Assembly (NCBI GenBank): GCA_002391075.1
Contig: DGRN01000030.1
Span: forward strand, 1 to 24,002
Direction of reading: 5' to 3'
DNA from: Candidatus Saccharibacteria bacterium UBA4387
Lineage (GTDB): Bacteria; Patescibacteriota; Saccharimonadia; Saccharimonadales; Saccharimonadaceae
Length of the DNA stretch: 24,002 nt
Under the pieces are notes generated by a model. The model worked only from the letters and a program-made list of their open reading frames with translations. It had not been told where the DNA came from and made no database searches. Shown piece after piece: positions 6,553 to 14,010 of this stretch (its first letter is position 1; each line of letters opens with the position of its first letter). A program made the translations under genes and the position numbers.

Positions 6553-7212
6553 TTAGGAGTTATTTGCGGCCGCCAGATGCTTCTGGCGGATTTTTTCTGT
6601 CTCAGCCTCGATACGCGCAGGGCCTTCCGCAAAGGCAGGAATTGCCCAGGGGCCCCAGAGCTCGCGTGTCGTGTGATGCCGCGGGTCGTCGTCGACGAAG
6701 GTAATCGGATGCATCGTAGGCTGCCAGCCGGCATAGATGAAATACATGCGGCAGCGTTCGAACTGCCCAGCTGAGAGCACTACATGCAGTTCGCGATATC
6801 TGTCGCCGAGCTCGTCGAAGCGGATTGCCGCGATGCGGTCTTCGTCGTTTCCGGAGAAGATAACTTCCTGGGTCTCGATGTCGAAATCATCGACGCCGTG
6901 GGCGAGCAGCCAAGCGCGTCCAGCCTCTGCCAGAGAAACGCCGCTTTCGTCATGAACTCCGCCAACGCAGAGGAATCGCGGCTTCATACCCTTAGCCTCG
7001 AGGCTAGCCTTAATGGCAAGCGCCTCCTCCAGGCGTTCGGTGTACTCCGGGCCGGGTTTGCCGTCCGGAATCGTCAGCGGATCCTGGGCTTTAACCAGAA
7101 TCAAGGCACGATTTCCGCTGAGCTGCTTCCGTTTCAGAGTACGGAGTCGCGACTGCTCCTCCAGTAAATCCCAAGCATACACGGCGTCTGTCATCCAGTC
7201 TTGTCTTTTCAT
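6553..7212 (-). CDS. DUF218/YdcF-like protein
   Basis: The protein has 219 residues, with no signal peptide or membrane helix. The first 35 residues are charged and helical. A Rossmann-like core follows: NRALILVKAQD (strand 1), YTERLEEALAIKASLEAKG (helix), PRFLCVGGVHDESGVSLAEA (second strand and loop), then SGNDEDRI and LHVVLSAGQFERCRMYFI. The spacing of these blocks fits the DUF218 family (YdcF, SanA, ElyC), where such residues bind a nucleotide-like ligand; true function is unknown. The start is fixed by TAGGAGG 7 nt upstream. The leader of about 44 nt comes from a TTGACT-N17-TATAAT promoter. It is divergent from the alarmone synthetase gene. Its codons (more CTG and GAG) look unlike those of ftsH or nrdD. 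Family call is moderate. Confidence 0.6.
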   Translation of the reverse strand: MKRQDWMTDAVYAWDLLEEQSRLRTLKRKQLSGNRALILVKAQDPLTIPDGKPGPEYTERLEEALAIKASLEAKGMKPRFLCVGGVHDESGVSLAEAGRAWLLAHGVDDFDIETQEVIFSGNDEDRIAAIRFDELGDRYRELHVVLSAGQFERCRMYFIYAGWQPTMHPITFVDDDPRHHTTRELWGPWAIPAFAEGPARIEAETEKIRQKHLAAANNS

Positions 7213-7262
7213 ATTAAAACCTCCTAACAGGTGCGAGGACTCTCAAGCGGTCCAACATTCTT

Positions 7263-7291
7263 ATTATAGCACAAAATACGAAAAAAGTCAA
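7263..7291 (-). promoter_or_regulatory. Promoter of the DUF218-like gene
   Basis: On the minus strand TTGACT (7291-7286), a 17-bp spacer and TATAAT (7268-7263) form a near-perfect promoter. The start site would be near 7256, giving a leader of about 44 nt with a strong AGGAGG. Confidence 0.85.
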
Positions 7292-7318
7292 GCACGGCCC
7301 ATTGAACCGCAGCGTGCT
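7291..7318. repeat. Inverted repeat between divergent promoters
   Basis: AGCACG (7291-7296) and CGTGCT (7313-7318) are perfect 6-bp inverted arms separated by 16 bp. The left arm touches the -35 of the minus promoter and the right arm lies 10 bp before the -35 of the plus promoter. This placement suits an operator for both genes, but no regulator is known. Confidence 0.4.
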
Positions 7319-7328
7319 CATCGCTGGA

Positions 7329-7357
7329 TTGACATTATTACTAAAGTATGCTATAAT
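7329..7357 (+). promoter_or_regulatory. Perfect consensus promoter of the alarmone synthetase gene
   Basis: TTGACA (7329-7334), a 17-bp spacer and TATAAT (7352-7357) match the sigma-70 consensus at every position, and TGC before the -10 adds an extended -10 element. The start site should be near 7364. Confidence 0.9.
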
Positions 7358-7367
7358 TAGAAAGATT

Positions 7368-7382
7368 GGCGCGTCTCGCGCC
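7368..7382 (+). other. Hairpin at the 5' end of the alarmone synthetase mRNA
   Basis: GGCGCG and CGCGCC form a perfect 6-bp all-G/C stem with a 3-nt loop, about 4 nt after the predicted transcription start and 18 nt before the ribosome binding site. It could stabilise the mRNA or act in control. Confidence 0.55.
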
Positions 7383-7414
7383 AGTTGTATCAAAACTATC
7401 GGGGGGTAGATATA

Positions 7415-8068
7415 TTGACACTGAGAGAAGAATATGAGCAGTACATGACTTTTGCTAAGTGCTGCTTAAACACGCTTGAGACTATTGTCTGCAATCTGCA
7501 GGCACTGGCTGAGCTCGACAAAGAGCGCGGATACAATCCGTACCACGTAATTTCGAGTCGGTCAAAGAAGTACGAGTCCGCCATGGAGAAATGCGAGCGC
7601 AAGCATGTAAAAAAATCCATGGACGTCATCAAAACGCGTTTTTATGACTTGATAGGAATCAGAATAGTAACCCTGTTCCTGGATGACGTCCACAAGATCC
7701 GCGACGCAATTCTGCGTCAGCCGGGCATCGTGCTGGTGGAGGAGCTCGACTATATCAACAATCCGAAAGAAAACGGCTATCGCAGCTTGCACCTCAAGGT
7801 ATTGCTGACTCTGTACTCCGGCGAGACAACCATCCAGGTGCCTGCCGAGATACAAATTCGCACGATCTTTCAGGATTCATTGTGGTCCGTCGAGCATGTC
7901 ATTAAGTACAAAAAAGACGTCGATGCGGAACTTGCCACCCATATCGGGCGTCAAATCGCCGTGCTGGCATCCGAGCAGTACGAATTCGAGTGTCAGCTCG
8001 TCCGCCTGCGCGACATCGGCGCAATCTCTGCATCAGACGTGGCCGCCATGGCGACAGCAGCAAAATAA
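7415..8068 (+). CDS. Small alarmone synthetase, RelA/SpoT domain (RelQ/YjbM type)
   Basis: The protein has 217 residues from TTG 7415. GGGGGG (7401-7406) lies 8 nt before it; an ATG at 7445 is the alternative, and an in-frame TTG at 7385 falls before the ribosome binding site. All synthetase motifs are seen in order: SSRSKKYESAMEKCERK (substrate-binding R/K cluster), DLIGIRIVTLF (metal-binding D-x-x-G-x-R), NPKENGYRSLHLKV (GTP base stacking), and AEIQIRTIFQDSLWSVEH. There is no HD hydrolase domain and no TGS/ACT tail, so it should only make (p)ppGpp-type alarmones from ATP and GDP/GTP. It has the strongest promoter in the window and a leader with a hairpin. The C-terminal helices resemble those that build RelQ tetramers, though this is inferred. 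Codons differ from its neighbours. Confidence 0.88.
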   Translation: MTLREEYEQYMTFAKCCLNTLETIVCNLQALAELDKERGYNPYHVISSRSKKYESAMEKCERKHVKKSMDVIKTRFYDLIGIRIVTLFLDDVHKIRDAILRQPGIVLVEELDYINNPKENGYRSLHLKVLLTLYSGETTIQVPAEIQIRTIFQDSLWSVEHVIKYKKDVDAELATHIGRQIAVLASEQYEFECQLVRLRDIGAISASDVAAMATAAK

Positions 8069-8087
8069 CTCTCTAGCACTTTAGTCT

Positions 8088-8116
8088 GCCCCGACTTATG
8101 TCGGGGCTCTTTTTTA
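8088..8116 (+). terminator. Terminator of the alarmone synthetase gene
   Basis: GCCCCGAC (8088-8095) pairs with GTCGGGGC (8100-8107) around TTAT and is followed by TCTTTTTTA. On the opposite strand no T run follows. The stop codon of the convergent gene lies in this T run. Confidence 0.9.
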
Positions 8117-8743
8117 TATCTCCAACGATTCTTCCGGCGCTAAAACTTTAAGCTCTACGCCAGCCTCAGTACATGCGCGCCCCAGCCAGTTATTATTAAT
8201 GCCGCGCCCCAGTTCTGACGAAAAAGCATCATGGCAGGGCACAAAACATTTCGCCTTCGCCTTCGAGATATATTCCATCGCTTCGTAGGTTTTTAGCCAA
8301 GGACCATCGCTCGCCACTGCAATCACCGTTACTTCATGCTTTGGCAGATCAAACGAGTCACCAGGGTGCGCAAAGATGCCGTCGACAACTACGCCAACAT
8401 TTTCGCAGGGAATTACGCCGGGCACAATCTCTGCGTGCGACTGCCCGAAAAATTCCAGACCAAAATGCTCCGTCCTTACAGAATCATCGGCCCTAACGGC
8501 TATGCTGCCGGCGATTTCTGGCGCGGTGTCGTTGGTAGTGAAAACCTTCGCACTAGGATTCTGCGCGAGAATCTTTTCCAACACCTTTGGCTGAAAATGA
8601 TCGCTATGCTTGTGCGTCAAAACGATCGCCTCAATATTTGCAAAATTCGGCAAAGCTCGCTCATATTCAACCGGGTCAATCAAAAGCCCAAAAACTCCGT
8701 TCTGAATCAGGAAGCCGGAGTGTTCAAATTTCGTAATTCTCAT
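8114..8743 (-). CDS. Metallo-beta-lactamase-fold hydrolase (UlaG-like)
   Basis: The protein has 209 residues, with the typical start MRITKFEHSGFLIQ of UlaG-like members. THKHSDH (43-49) is the zinc-binding H-x-H-x-D-H motif. HPGDSFD (about 126-132) and FVPCHDAFS supply the later histidine and aspartate ligands. Members of this subfamily include lactonases and phosphodiesterases, and the substrate here cannot be told. It is convergent with the alarmone synthetase, but that is probably chance. The start follows TAGAAT by 6 nt on the minus strand, with TTGCTC 17 bp further up, so the mRNA is predicted leaderless. The ORF is of normal length for the subfamily, with no damage. Confidence 0.8.
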   Translation of the reverse strand: MRITKFEHSGFLIQNGVFGLLIDPVEYERALPNFANIEAIVLTHKHSDHFQPKVLEKILAQNPSAKVFTTNDTAPEIAGSIAVRADDSVRTEHFGLEFFGQSHAEIVPGVIPCENVGVVVDGIFAHPGDSFDLPKHEVTVIAVASDGPWLKTYEAMEYISKAKAKCFVPCHDAFSSELGRGINNNWLGRACTEAGVELKVLAPEESLEI

Positions 8744-8749
8744 ATCTAA

Positions 8750-8778
8750 ATTCTAGTCAAAAAATCGGCTACGAGCAA
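8750..8778 (-). promoter_or_regulatory. Promoter, leaderless type, of the metallo-hydrolase gene
   Basis: TTGCTC (8778-8773), a 17-bp spacer and TAGAAT (8755-8750) on the minus strand are followed after 6 nt by the ATG at 8743. Confidence 0.6.
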
Positions 8779-8791
8779 CTTTGTCAAGATG

Positions 8792-8819
8792 TTAAAAAAT
8801 ATCTCCCAAGTGCTATACT
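8792..8819 (+). promoter_or_regulatory. Promoter of ftsH
   Basis: TGC-TATACT (8811-8819) is an extended -10 element, with TTAAAA (8792-8797) as a weak -35 at 16 bp. The leader of about 27 nt ends in TTTAGGAGTTAGA before the ATG. Confidence 0.6.
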
Positions 8820-8852
8820 AGTAAAGATACAGAAGTTTATTTAGGAGTTAGA

Positions 8853-10739
8853 ATGCCGGAGTATAAGAAGACTGCGAAGAAAAAGCCGCAGAAGCCGAAC
8901 AAAGTTGGAAATTTCTTGCGATTGGCCATTTTTTGGTGTGTTGCATTGCTGTTCATTTTTGCGCTATTCGGAAACCCGTTTGCCGGGAATGTTTTAGAGG
9001 AAGAAAAGAGCCTAACCGAGGTATTGGCGCTCGCGAAAGACGGCAAGCTAGAGAGCATCACTGTTCGCGGCTCGGAACTTCACGTCAAGCCACGCGATGA
9101 TTCCGGATTAAAGCCTATTGTCTCTCGCAAAGAGGCTGGCAGTAGCTTGCAGGAGCAGGGTTTTGCGGAGGTAATCGAGCAGGGCAAAGTATCTATCAAA
9201 GTTGAAGAAGTTACAGATATCTGGGGCACAATTTTCGATGCCGCTCTCATTGTGTTGCCTACCGTCTTGATAGTCGGCTTCCTTATCTATATGATGCGCC
9301 AGGCGCAGAGCATGAACAATCAGTCTATGGGCTTCGGCAAGTCTAAGGCGCGCCTGTATGGCAATGAGAAAAAGAAAGTTCTCTTCGAAGATGTGGCCGG
9401 CAATGAAGCTGCAAAGCAAGATTTGACCGAAATCGTCGACTTCCTAAAGAATCCAAAGAAATACGAAAAGCTAGGCGCAAAGATTCCGCGTGGTGTTTTG
9501 CTAGCTGGTGACCCAGGTACAGGCAAGACCCTAATGGCGCGTGCTGTTGCAGGCGAAGCTGGAGTGCCATTCTTCTCGATTTCCGGTTCGGAATTTGCGG
9601 AAATGTTCGTCGGCGTCGGCGCATCTCGCGTTCGTGACTTGTTCAGCAAAGCCAAGAAGAACGCTCCGAGCATTATCTTCATCGACGAAATCGACGCCGT
9701 AGCCCATAAGCGCGACGCTCGTGGTGGCGCTGGTCGAGAAGACGAGCAAACCCTAAACCAAATCCTCGTAGAAATGGATGGTTTCGAGAATGAAACTGGC
9801 GTCATCGTCATGGCTGCCACTAACCGTATCGATATGCTAGACAAGGCTCTCTTGCGTCCGGGCCGTTTCGATCGCCATGTCAATGTAACTTTGCCGGAGC
9901 GCAAAGATCGCGTTGATATTCTGAAAGTGCATTTCAAGAATAAGCCAGTCGAAGACGACGTAGATTTGGACGCTCTCGCTGCCAAGACGGCCGGTAGTAG
10001 TGGCGCCGATCTGGCCAACATGGCAAATGAGGCCGCGATTGCTGCCGCGCGCAACAATCGTAAGGCCATTACGAACGCCGACCTCACCGAGGCCTTCGAA
10101 CGCATCGCCATTGGCCCGGAACGCAAATCCAAGGTAATGAACGATCACGAGCGCAAGCTAACCGCTTACCACGAGGCTGGCCATGCTATCGTTGGGCACG
10201 TTTTGCCAGATTCGGACCCAGTTCATAAAGTCACAATCATTCCGCGCGGTCGTACCGGCGGTGTCACCTGGTTCTTGCCGCCAGAAGATCGCAGCTATAA
10301 AAACGTCTATGAGCTGAAGGATGTTTTGGCGCGCGCTATGGGTGGCCGCGTCGCCGAACGTCTAATCTTTGGCGAAGACGGCATTACTACTGGCGCCAGC
10401 TCCGACCTGCAACACGTCGCGCAGCTTTCTCGCGAGATGGTGACAGAGGAGGGTATGGGCGATACTTTGCGCGACCAAGTTTTCAATTCCGACGAAGTAA
10501 ACTTTTTCGGCGACCGTGCAAAAATCTACTCCGAAAAAACCTCCGAGCTCATCGACGCTGAAATTGAAAAACTCAACAAAGAGGCAGACGCACGTGCGGA
10601 GGCTGTTCTAAAGGCCAACAGAAAGTTCCTCGACAAGCTAGCCGAAGCTCTCGTCGAAAAAGAGACTTTGGAAGCCGAAGAGGTTACAAATATTCTCAAG
10701 GGCACAACTCTGCCTGACGCAGCAAAATTACACGAATAA
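8853..10739 (+). CDS. ftsH: ATP-dependent zinc metalloprotease FtsH
   Basis: The protein has 628 residues, full length for the family. It has a basic cytoplasmic start, membrane helix 1 (about 22-40), a short external domain (about 45-122), and membrane helix 2 (about 127-148). The AAA+ module has Walker A GDPGTGKT (219-226), Walker B IIFIDEID (274-281) and the pore motif MFVGVGASRVRDLF (251-264). The M41 protease domain has HEAGH (440-444), with D518 in GASSDL as the third zinc ligand. FtsH works as a membrane hexamer that pulls damaged membrane proteins and short-lived regulators into its protease chamber. AGGAG lies about 7 nt before the ATG. murJ follows after 18 nt, so both probably share one transcript. 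The external domain is smaller than in E. coli, as usual for reduced genomes. Confidence 0.97.
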   Translation: MPEYKKTAKKKPQKPNKVGNFLRLAIFWCVALLFIFALFGNPFAGNVLEEEKSLTEVLALAKDGKLESITVRGSELHVKPRDDSGLKPIVSRKEAGSSLQEQGFAEVIEQGKVSIKVEEVTDIWGTIFDAALIVLPTVLIVGFLIYMMRQAQSMNNQSMGFGKSKARLYGNEKKKVLFEDVAGNEAAKQDLTEIVDFLKNPKKYEKLGAKIPRGVLLAGDPGTGKTLMARAVAGEAGVPFFSISGSEFAEMFVGVGASRVRDLFSKAKKNAPSIIFIDEIDAVAHKRDARGGAGREDEQTLNQILVEMDGFENETGVIVMAATNRIDMLDKALLRPGRFDRHVNVTLPERKDRVDILKVHFKNKPVEDDVDLDALAAKTAGSSGADLANMANEAAIAAARNNRKAITNADLTEAFERIAIGPERKSKVMNDHERKLTAYHEAGHAIVGHVLPDSDPVHKVTIIPRGRTGGVTWFLPPEDRSYKNVYELKDVLARAMGGRVAERLIFGEDGITTGASSDLQHVAQLSREMVTEEGMGDTLRDQVFNSDEVNFFGDRAKIYSEKTSELIDAEIEKLNKEADARAEAVLKANRKFLDKLAEALVEKETLEAEEVTNILKGTTLPDAAKLHE

Positions 10740-10757
10740 AAATAAAGAAGAATCAAA

Positions 10758-12416
10758 ATGGCAACAAGAAAGAATCGAATTCGCTCAGCAATTTCATTAG
10801 TAAACTCTAAACTCTCCGTCAAGATGGCGGCGATAGTGCTGGCGAGTTCGACTCTTATTTCGGCCTTGCTCGGCATCTTCCGCGATCGCTGGCTCAATAC
10901 GATGTATCTCGACACCTACCCGGCCGGCCTCGACGCCTATACGGCCGCCTTTACGGTGCCAGATTTTCTATTCTTCATCATTACGTCGGGAGCGCTGGCG
11001 GTTACTTTTGTGCCAGTTTTCAACCAGCATCTTGTCAGTGGCGATAAAAAATCCGCTTGGCAGCTCAGCGCAAGCACGCTTAATTTTCTCGCCCTTGCTA
11101 GTTTTGTCGCGTCGATTTTTATCATGATTTTCGCCGATCCGCTAGTGCGCTATGTCGTGGCGCCAGGCCTCAACGAGTCCGCCATGTCTCTCGCAATCAA
11201 TATGATGCGTGTAATCGCCATCAACCCGCTACTATTCTCGATTTCCACCGTGACAGCCTCCATGCAACAGGCTGTCGGCCGCTTCATATTCTACGCCGCC
11301 GCGCCGGCGCTCTATAATATCGGCATTATTATCGGTATTCGCTGCTTTACGAACGGTATTAATATTTTCGGCTTCCAACTCTTCGAGGGCGGCATTATGG
11401 GTGTTGCGCTCGGCGTGGTATTGGGTGCGCTTTTGCAGCTTTTCACTAGTATCGTCGGCCTTATCGGTCTCGGTTTCGACTATGAATTCAAGATAAACTG
11501 GAAAAATAAAGGCTTCCGTCAAGTCCTACGCATGTTGCCATCTCGTTCTGCTGACCAGAGTATCGACTATATCATGAGCATTATCAATACCAACCTTGCC
11601 AGCCGCATGGGCGAGCAGTCAATCCGCGCCTTCCAACAGGCCAACTCGCTTCATTCTATGCCGGTGAACCTCGTCGGCGTCGCTATCGCAAACGCATTCT
11701 TCCCCAAAATGAGCGAAGAAATCGGCCGCAAAGACGAAAAAGCCTTCCGCGAAACTTTTTGCTCGGCGCTCCGCACCATCATCTGTATCTCGATGCCGAT
11801 CTCCATCATCACCTTCTTCTCACGCGGTTACGTCGTCAACTTCATTAAAAACGGCGGTAATCCAAAAATCGCCAGCGTGCTCGGCGCCTTCATCGTTGCA
11901 ATTATGTGTCAGTCGGTCTTTCATATTGCATCGCGCGGCTTCTATGCGAAGCAAAACACGAAAACGCCGCTAATTATCTCAATTATCGCTTTCGCCGTCC
12001 AGCTTATCTGCGCCTTCGGGCTGAGCGCGGCCGGTTTCGGCCCAGAAGGCCTGGCTTACGCCACCAGCATTAGTACGCTCTCCGAGGTCGGCATGCTTCT
12101 AATCGCGCAGCATCGTGACATGGACGGTCAGCTATTCGATCGCAAATTCTGGTCCTCTATCATCAGAGTCAGCTTTGCCTCTGGCGTGGCTGGCATTGTT
12201 AGCTGGATCCTAACGAAACTTTTGCCGCTCCTTGCGACCGATAATTCCTTCTTCGCCACTTTTCCAAAGTTCTGCGTAATTGCCGGCGGCAGCTTGCTAG
12301 TATACGTTATTCTTTGCTACATCTTGCGCGTCGAAGAAATTCGCCCAATCGTCCAAAGGTTTACCTCCTATCTCTTCCGTAATATTACCGAACAGCAGGG
12401 CAAGAAAAAGAAATAG
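10758..12416 (+). CDS. murJ: Lipid II flippase MurJ (MVF family)
   Basis: The protein has 552 residues with about 14 membrane helices. GIFRDRWLNTMY near the start corresponds to the conserved R-D cytoplasmic loop after helix 1. TVPDFLFFIITSGALAVTFVP (about 65-85) is the helix 2 signature, and FQQANSLHSMPVNLVGVAIANAFFPKMSE (about 290-318) matches the central MurJ block in which a QxxN-like segment leads to the flexible second lobe. The C terminus is basic (GKKKK). MurJ turns lipid II to the outer face of the membrane for peptidoglycan building, here from precursors made with the MurA encoded in this window. It starts 18 nt after ftsH with only a weak AAGAAG as ribosome binding site and ends at a strong bidirectional terminator. 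Confidence 0.9.
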   Translation: MATRKNRIRSAISLVNSKLSVKMAAIVLASSTLISALLGIFRDRWLNTMYLDTYPAGLDAYTAAFTVPDFLFFIITSGALAVTFVPVFNQHLVSGDKKSAWQLSASTLNFLALASFVASIFIMIFADPLVRYVVAPGLNESAMSLAINMMRVIAINPLLFSISTVTASMQQAVGRFIFYAAAPALYNIGIIIGIRCFTNGINIFGFQLFEGGIMGVALGVVLGALLQLFTSIVGLIGLGFDYEFKINWKNKGFRQVLRMLPSRSADQSIDYIMSIINTNLASRMGEQSIRAFQQANSLHSMPVNLVGVAIANAFFPKMSEEIGRKDEKAFRETFCSALRTIICISMPISIITFFSRGYVVNFIKNGGNPKIASVLGAFIVAIMCQSVFHIASRGFYAKQNTKTPLIISIIAFAVQLICAFGLSAAGFGPEGLAYATSISTLSEVGMLLIAQHRDMDGQLFDRKFWSSIIRVSFASGVAGIVSWILTKLLPLLATDNSFFATFPKFCVIAGGSLLVYVILCYILRVEEIRPIVQRFTSYLFRNITEQQGKKKK

Positions 12417-12422
12417 CCCATC

Positions 12423-12457
12423 AAAAAACCGCCCCAGAAGCAGGGCGGAATTTTTTA
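12423..12457. terminator. Bidirectional terminator between murJ and the YtxH-like gene
   Basis: CCGCCC (12429-12434) pairs with GGGCGG (12443-12448). AAAAAA precedes it and AATTTTTTATT follows, so it ends both the plus-strand ftsH-murJ unit and the minus-strand gat-galU unit. The TAA of the minus gene lies in its T run. Confidence 0.85.
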
Positions 12458-12817
12458 TTCATCAACTTCGTCGTCGATTTTTTCTGCGATTTCTTTCTTT
12501 TCTTTCTTGAAAAGTTTTTCGCTAGATTCTTTTACTTTGTCGCCAGCCTTTTTGGCTTTTTCGCTAGCGTCGGCGCCGAATTCTTTAGCTTTCTTGCCGG
12601 CTTCCTCGCCTAGCTCCTTAGCTTTCTTAACGCCTTTCTTGCCAACCTTGGCAATATCATCGCGAGTTTCTTTGCCGGACTTTGGCGCCATTACGATGCC
12701 AGCAATTGCGCCAGCTACGGCTCCAAGCGCGGCACCCAAGAAGAAACCGCCTTTTTTCTCGCCACAAGTACACTTGCCATCGCATTCGCACTTTGATTTC
12801 TCGTTCTCTTTTGCCAT
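12455..12817 (-). CDS. YtxH-like protein with N-terminal cysteine cluster
   Basis: The protein has 120 residues. C10, C12, C16 and C18 form a C-x-C-x3-C-x-C cluster in a charged N terminus. A glycine- and alanine-rich helix (GFFLGAALGAVAGAIAG, about 24-40) leads into MAPKSGKETRDDI, the signature of YtxH-like proteins. The rest is a long Lys/Glu/Ala-rich helix with repeated KAKE/AKK units, likely an extended or coiled amphipathic helix. YtxH proteins are stress-linked with unclear function. The cysteine cluster is unusual for the family and could hold a metal ion or form disulfides. A GGAG lies about 5 nt before ATG. It is the last gene of the gatC-to-ytxH run, starting 2 nt after the preceding gene. 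Confidence 0.75.
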   Translation of the reverse strand: MAKENEKSKCECDGKCTCGEKKGGFFLGAALGAVAGAIAGIVMAPKSGKETRDDIAKVGKKGVKKAKELGEEAGKKAKEFGADASEKAKKAGDKVKESSEKLFKKEKKEIAEKIDDEVDE

Positions 12818-12819
12818 AT

Positions 12820-13134
12820 TTACTCCTTATCTTCCTTAGTTTCGGATTCGACTTTACGCTTTGCGCTACTCGCTTTCTTGCGGCTGGCGCGGCGCTCTTT
12901 GCTGTCCATGTAATTATCGACAAAATACCGCACGAGACCACCCACGGTCGTAAAATCGCGGACGTTCTCGGCAATATCGCCAGCTGTTTCGGCAATATTC
13001 TGTCCCTGAATCATAATCTTTTTCGCTTCTTTTGTGACGCGAATCAGAGCGACTAGCAACACAATCCCCACGATCAAGAAAATGAACAGAGTTATTGATA
13101 GAATAAATACTAAAATCCAAGCAGGCGTTTCCAT
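12820..13134 (-). CDS. Small single-pass membrane protein of unknown function
   Basis: The protein has 104 residues. It has one strong membrane helix (about 6-30, WILVFILSITLFIFLIVGIV), then an amphipathic stretch (EAKKIMIQGQNIAETAGDIAENV) like that in DUF948-type proteins, and a very basic tail (SKERRASRKKASSAKRK). It starts 6 nt after galU and ends 2 nt before the YtxH-like gene, so the two small membrane proteins are co-translated and may work together at the membrane. I do not recognise a named family with certainty. Confidence 0.7.
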   Translation of the reverse strand: METPAWILVFILSITLFIFLIVGIVLLVALIRVTKEAKKIMIQGQNIAETAGDIAENVRDFTTVGGLVRYFVDNYMDSKERRASRKKASSAKRKVESETKEDKE

Positions 13135-13140
13135 ACTTTA

Positions 13141-13986
13141 TTAATCCTTTTGCAATTTCATGAATTCTTGATATGCGGCGTAGAAGTTTGCTGGATCGCC
13201 GGTCGTGAGCCACTTGCCCTTGCTCTTAGTCACGATGACGTCGCCAGATTTCGCCAACTTTGTGATGGCGTCGACCGTCCAAAGCTCATTATCGAGGCCA
13301 GTATTGGCCGGCTCAAGGTGAGCAAAGACCTCTGGCGTCAATAGATAGCGGCCATAGGAAGTCAAGTTCGATGGAGAATCTTCCGGCTTAGCTGGCTTCT
13401 CGACGATGTGGCTCAAAGTATGCTTTTCTTCGTCCTTGAGTGCAATCATGCCATACTTCTTCCAAACCTCTTTTGGCATTTCCTGCGCAGTGATGATAGC
13501 TTTTGCATCTGGATTTGCTGCATAAGTATCAATCAAAGTCTTCACGTCGCCTTCGCCGAAAATCAAATCGTCGCTATAAAGTGCCAAGAAAGCTTCGTCG
13601 TCTTTCAAATATGGTTTTGCGCTGGCAATTGGCGAACCGTTTCCGTAAGGAAGCTCTGGATCCTGCTCGATAACCGTAATGTCGGCAATGTCGAGCACTT
13701 GGCGCACGCTCTCGAAGCGATCAAGCTTATTCTGCGAAGCGAGCTGCTTGTAGATTTTTTCGCATGGATTATTGAAGTAATCCTCGTAAATCGGCTTACC
13801 TTCATGCGTTGCAACTATGATAATTTCCTTAATTCCGCCGGCAACACATTCCTCGACGACATATTGCATAATCGGCTTCGGGCCAAGCGGCAACATCGCT
13901 TTTGGAATTGTTTTGGTGATTGGTAGGAAGCGGCTTGCAAAGCCGGCGTCTGTGATTACTGCTTTGGTTGGCATTTTGTAGGCCAT
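13141..13986 (-). CDS. galU: UTP-glucose-1-phosphate uridylyltransferase
   Basis: The protein has 281 residues, usual for bacterial GalU. It makes UDP-glucose from UTP and glucose 1-phosphate for envelope glycans. The N-terminal nucleotide loop reads KAVITDAGFASRFLPITK, where the family normally has G-x-G-T-R; the change of G-T to A-S in this loop is notable, but the R-F-L-P-x-T-K part is kept. KPIMQYVVEECVAGGIKEI, LPYGNGSPI (usual QxxPLGLGHAV region) and ALYSDDLIF (metal-binding D-D) follow. K-W-L-T-T-G-D-P near the C terminus is typical. Start choice is supported by AGGAG 9 nt upstream. It lies 24 nt after gatB in the same direction with no terminator between, so it is probably part of the gat transcript. 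The GT-C enzyme nearby may consume its products indirectly. Confidence 0.88.
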   Translation of the reverse strand: MAYKMPTKAVITDAGFASRFLPITKTIPKAMLPLGPKPIMQYVVEECVAGGIKEIIIVATHEGKPIYEDYFNNPCEKIYKQLASQNKLDRFESVRQVLDIADITVIEQDPELPYGNGSPIASAKPYLKDDEAFLALYSDDLIFGEGDVKTLIDTYAANPDAKAIITAQEMPKEVWKKYGMIALKDEEKHTLSHIVEKPAKPEDSPSNLTSYGRYLLTPEVFAHLEPANTGLDNELWTVDAITKLAKSGDVIVTKSKGKWLTTGDPANFYAAYQEFMKLQKD

Positions 13987-14010
13987 AATATAAATCTCCT
14001 TTTTCTTATT

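Noticed and set aside
9320..10132. 270-codon antisense frame opposite ftsH
   Set aside because: Low-complexity Ser/Ala/Arg-rich translation, typical shadow of a GC-biased gene; ftsH has all catalytic motifs.
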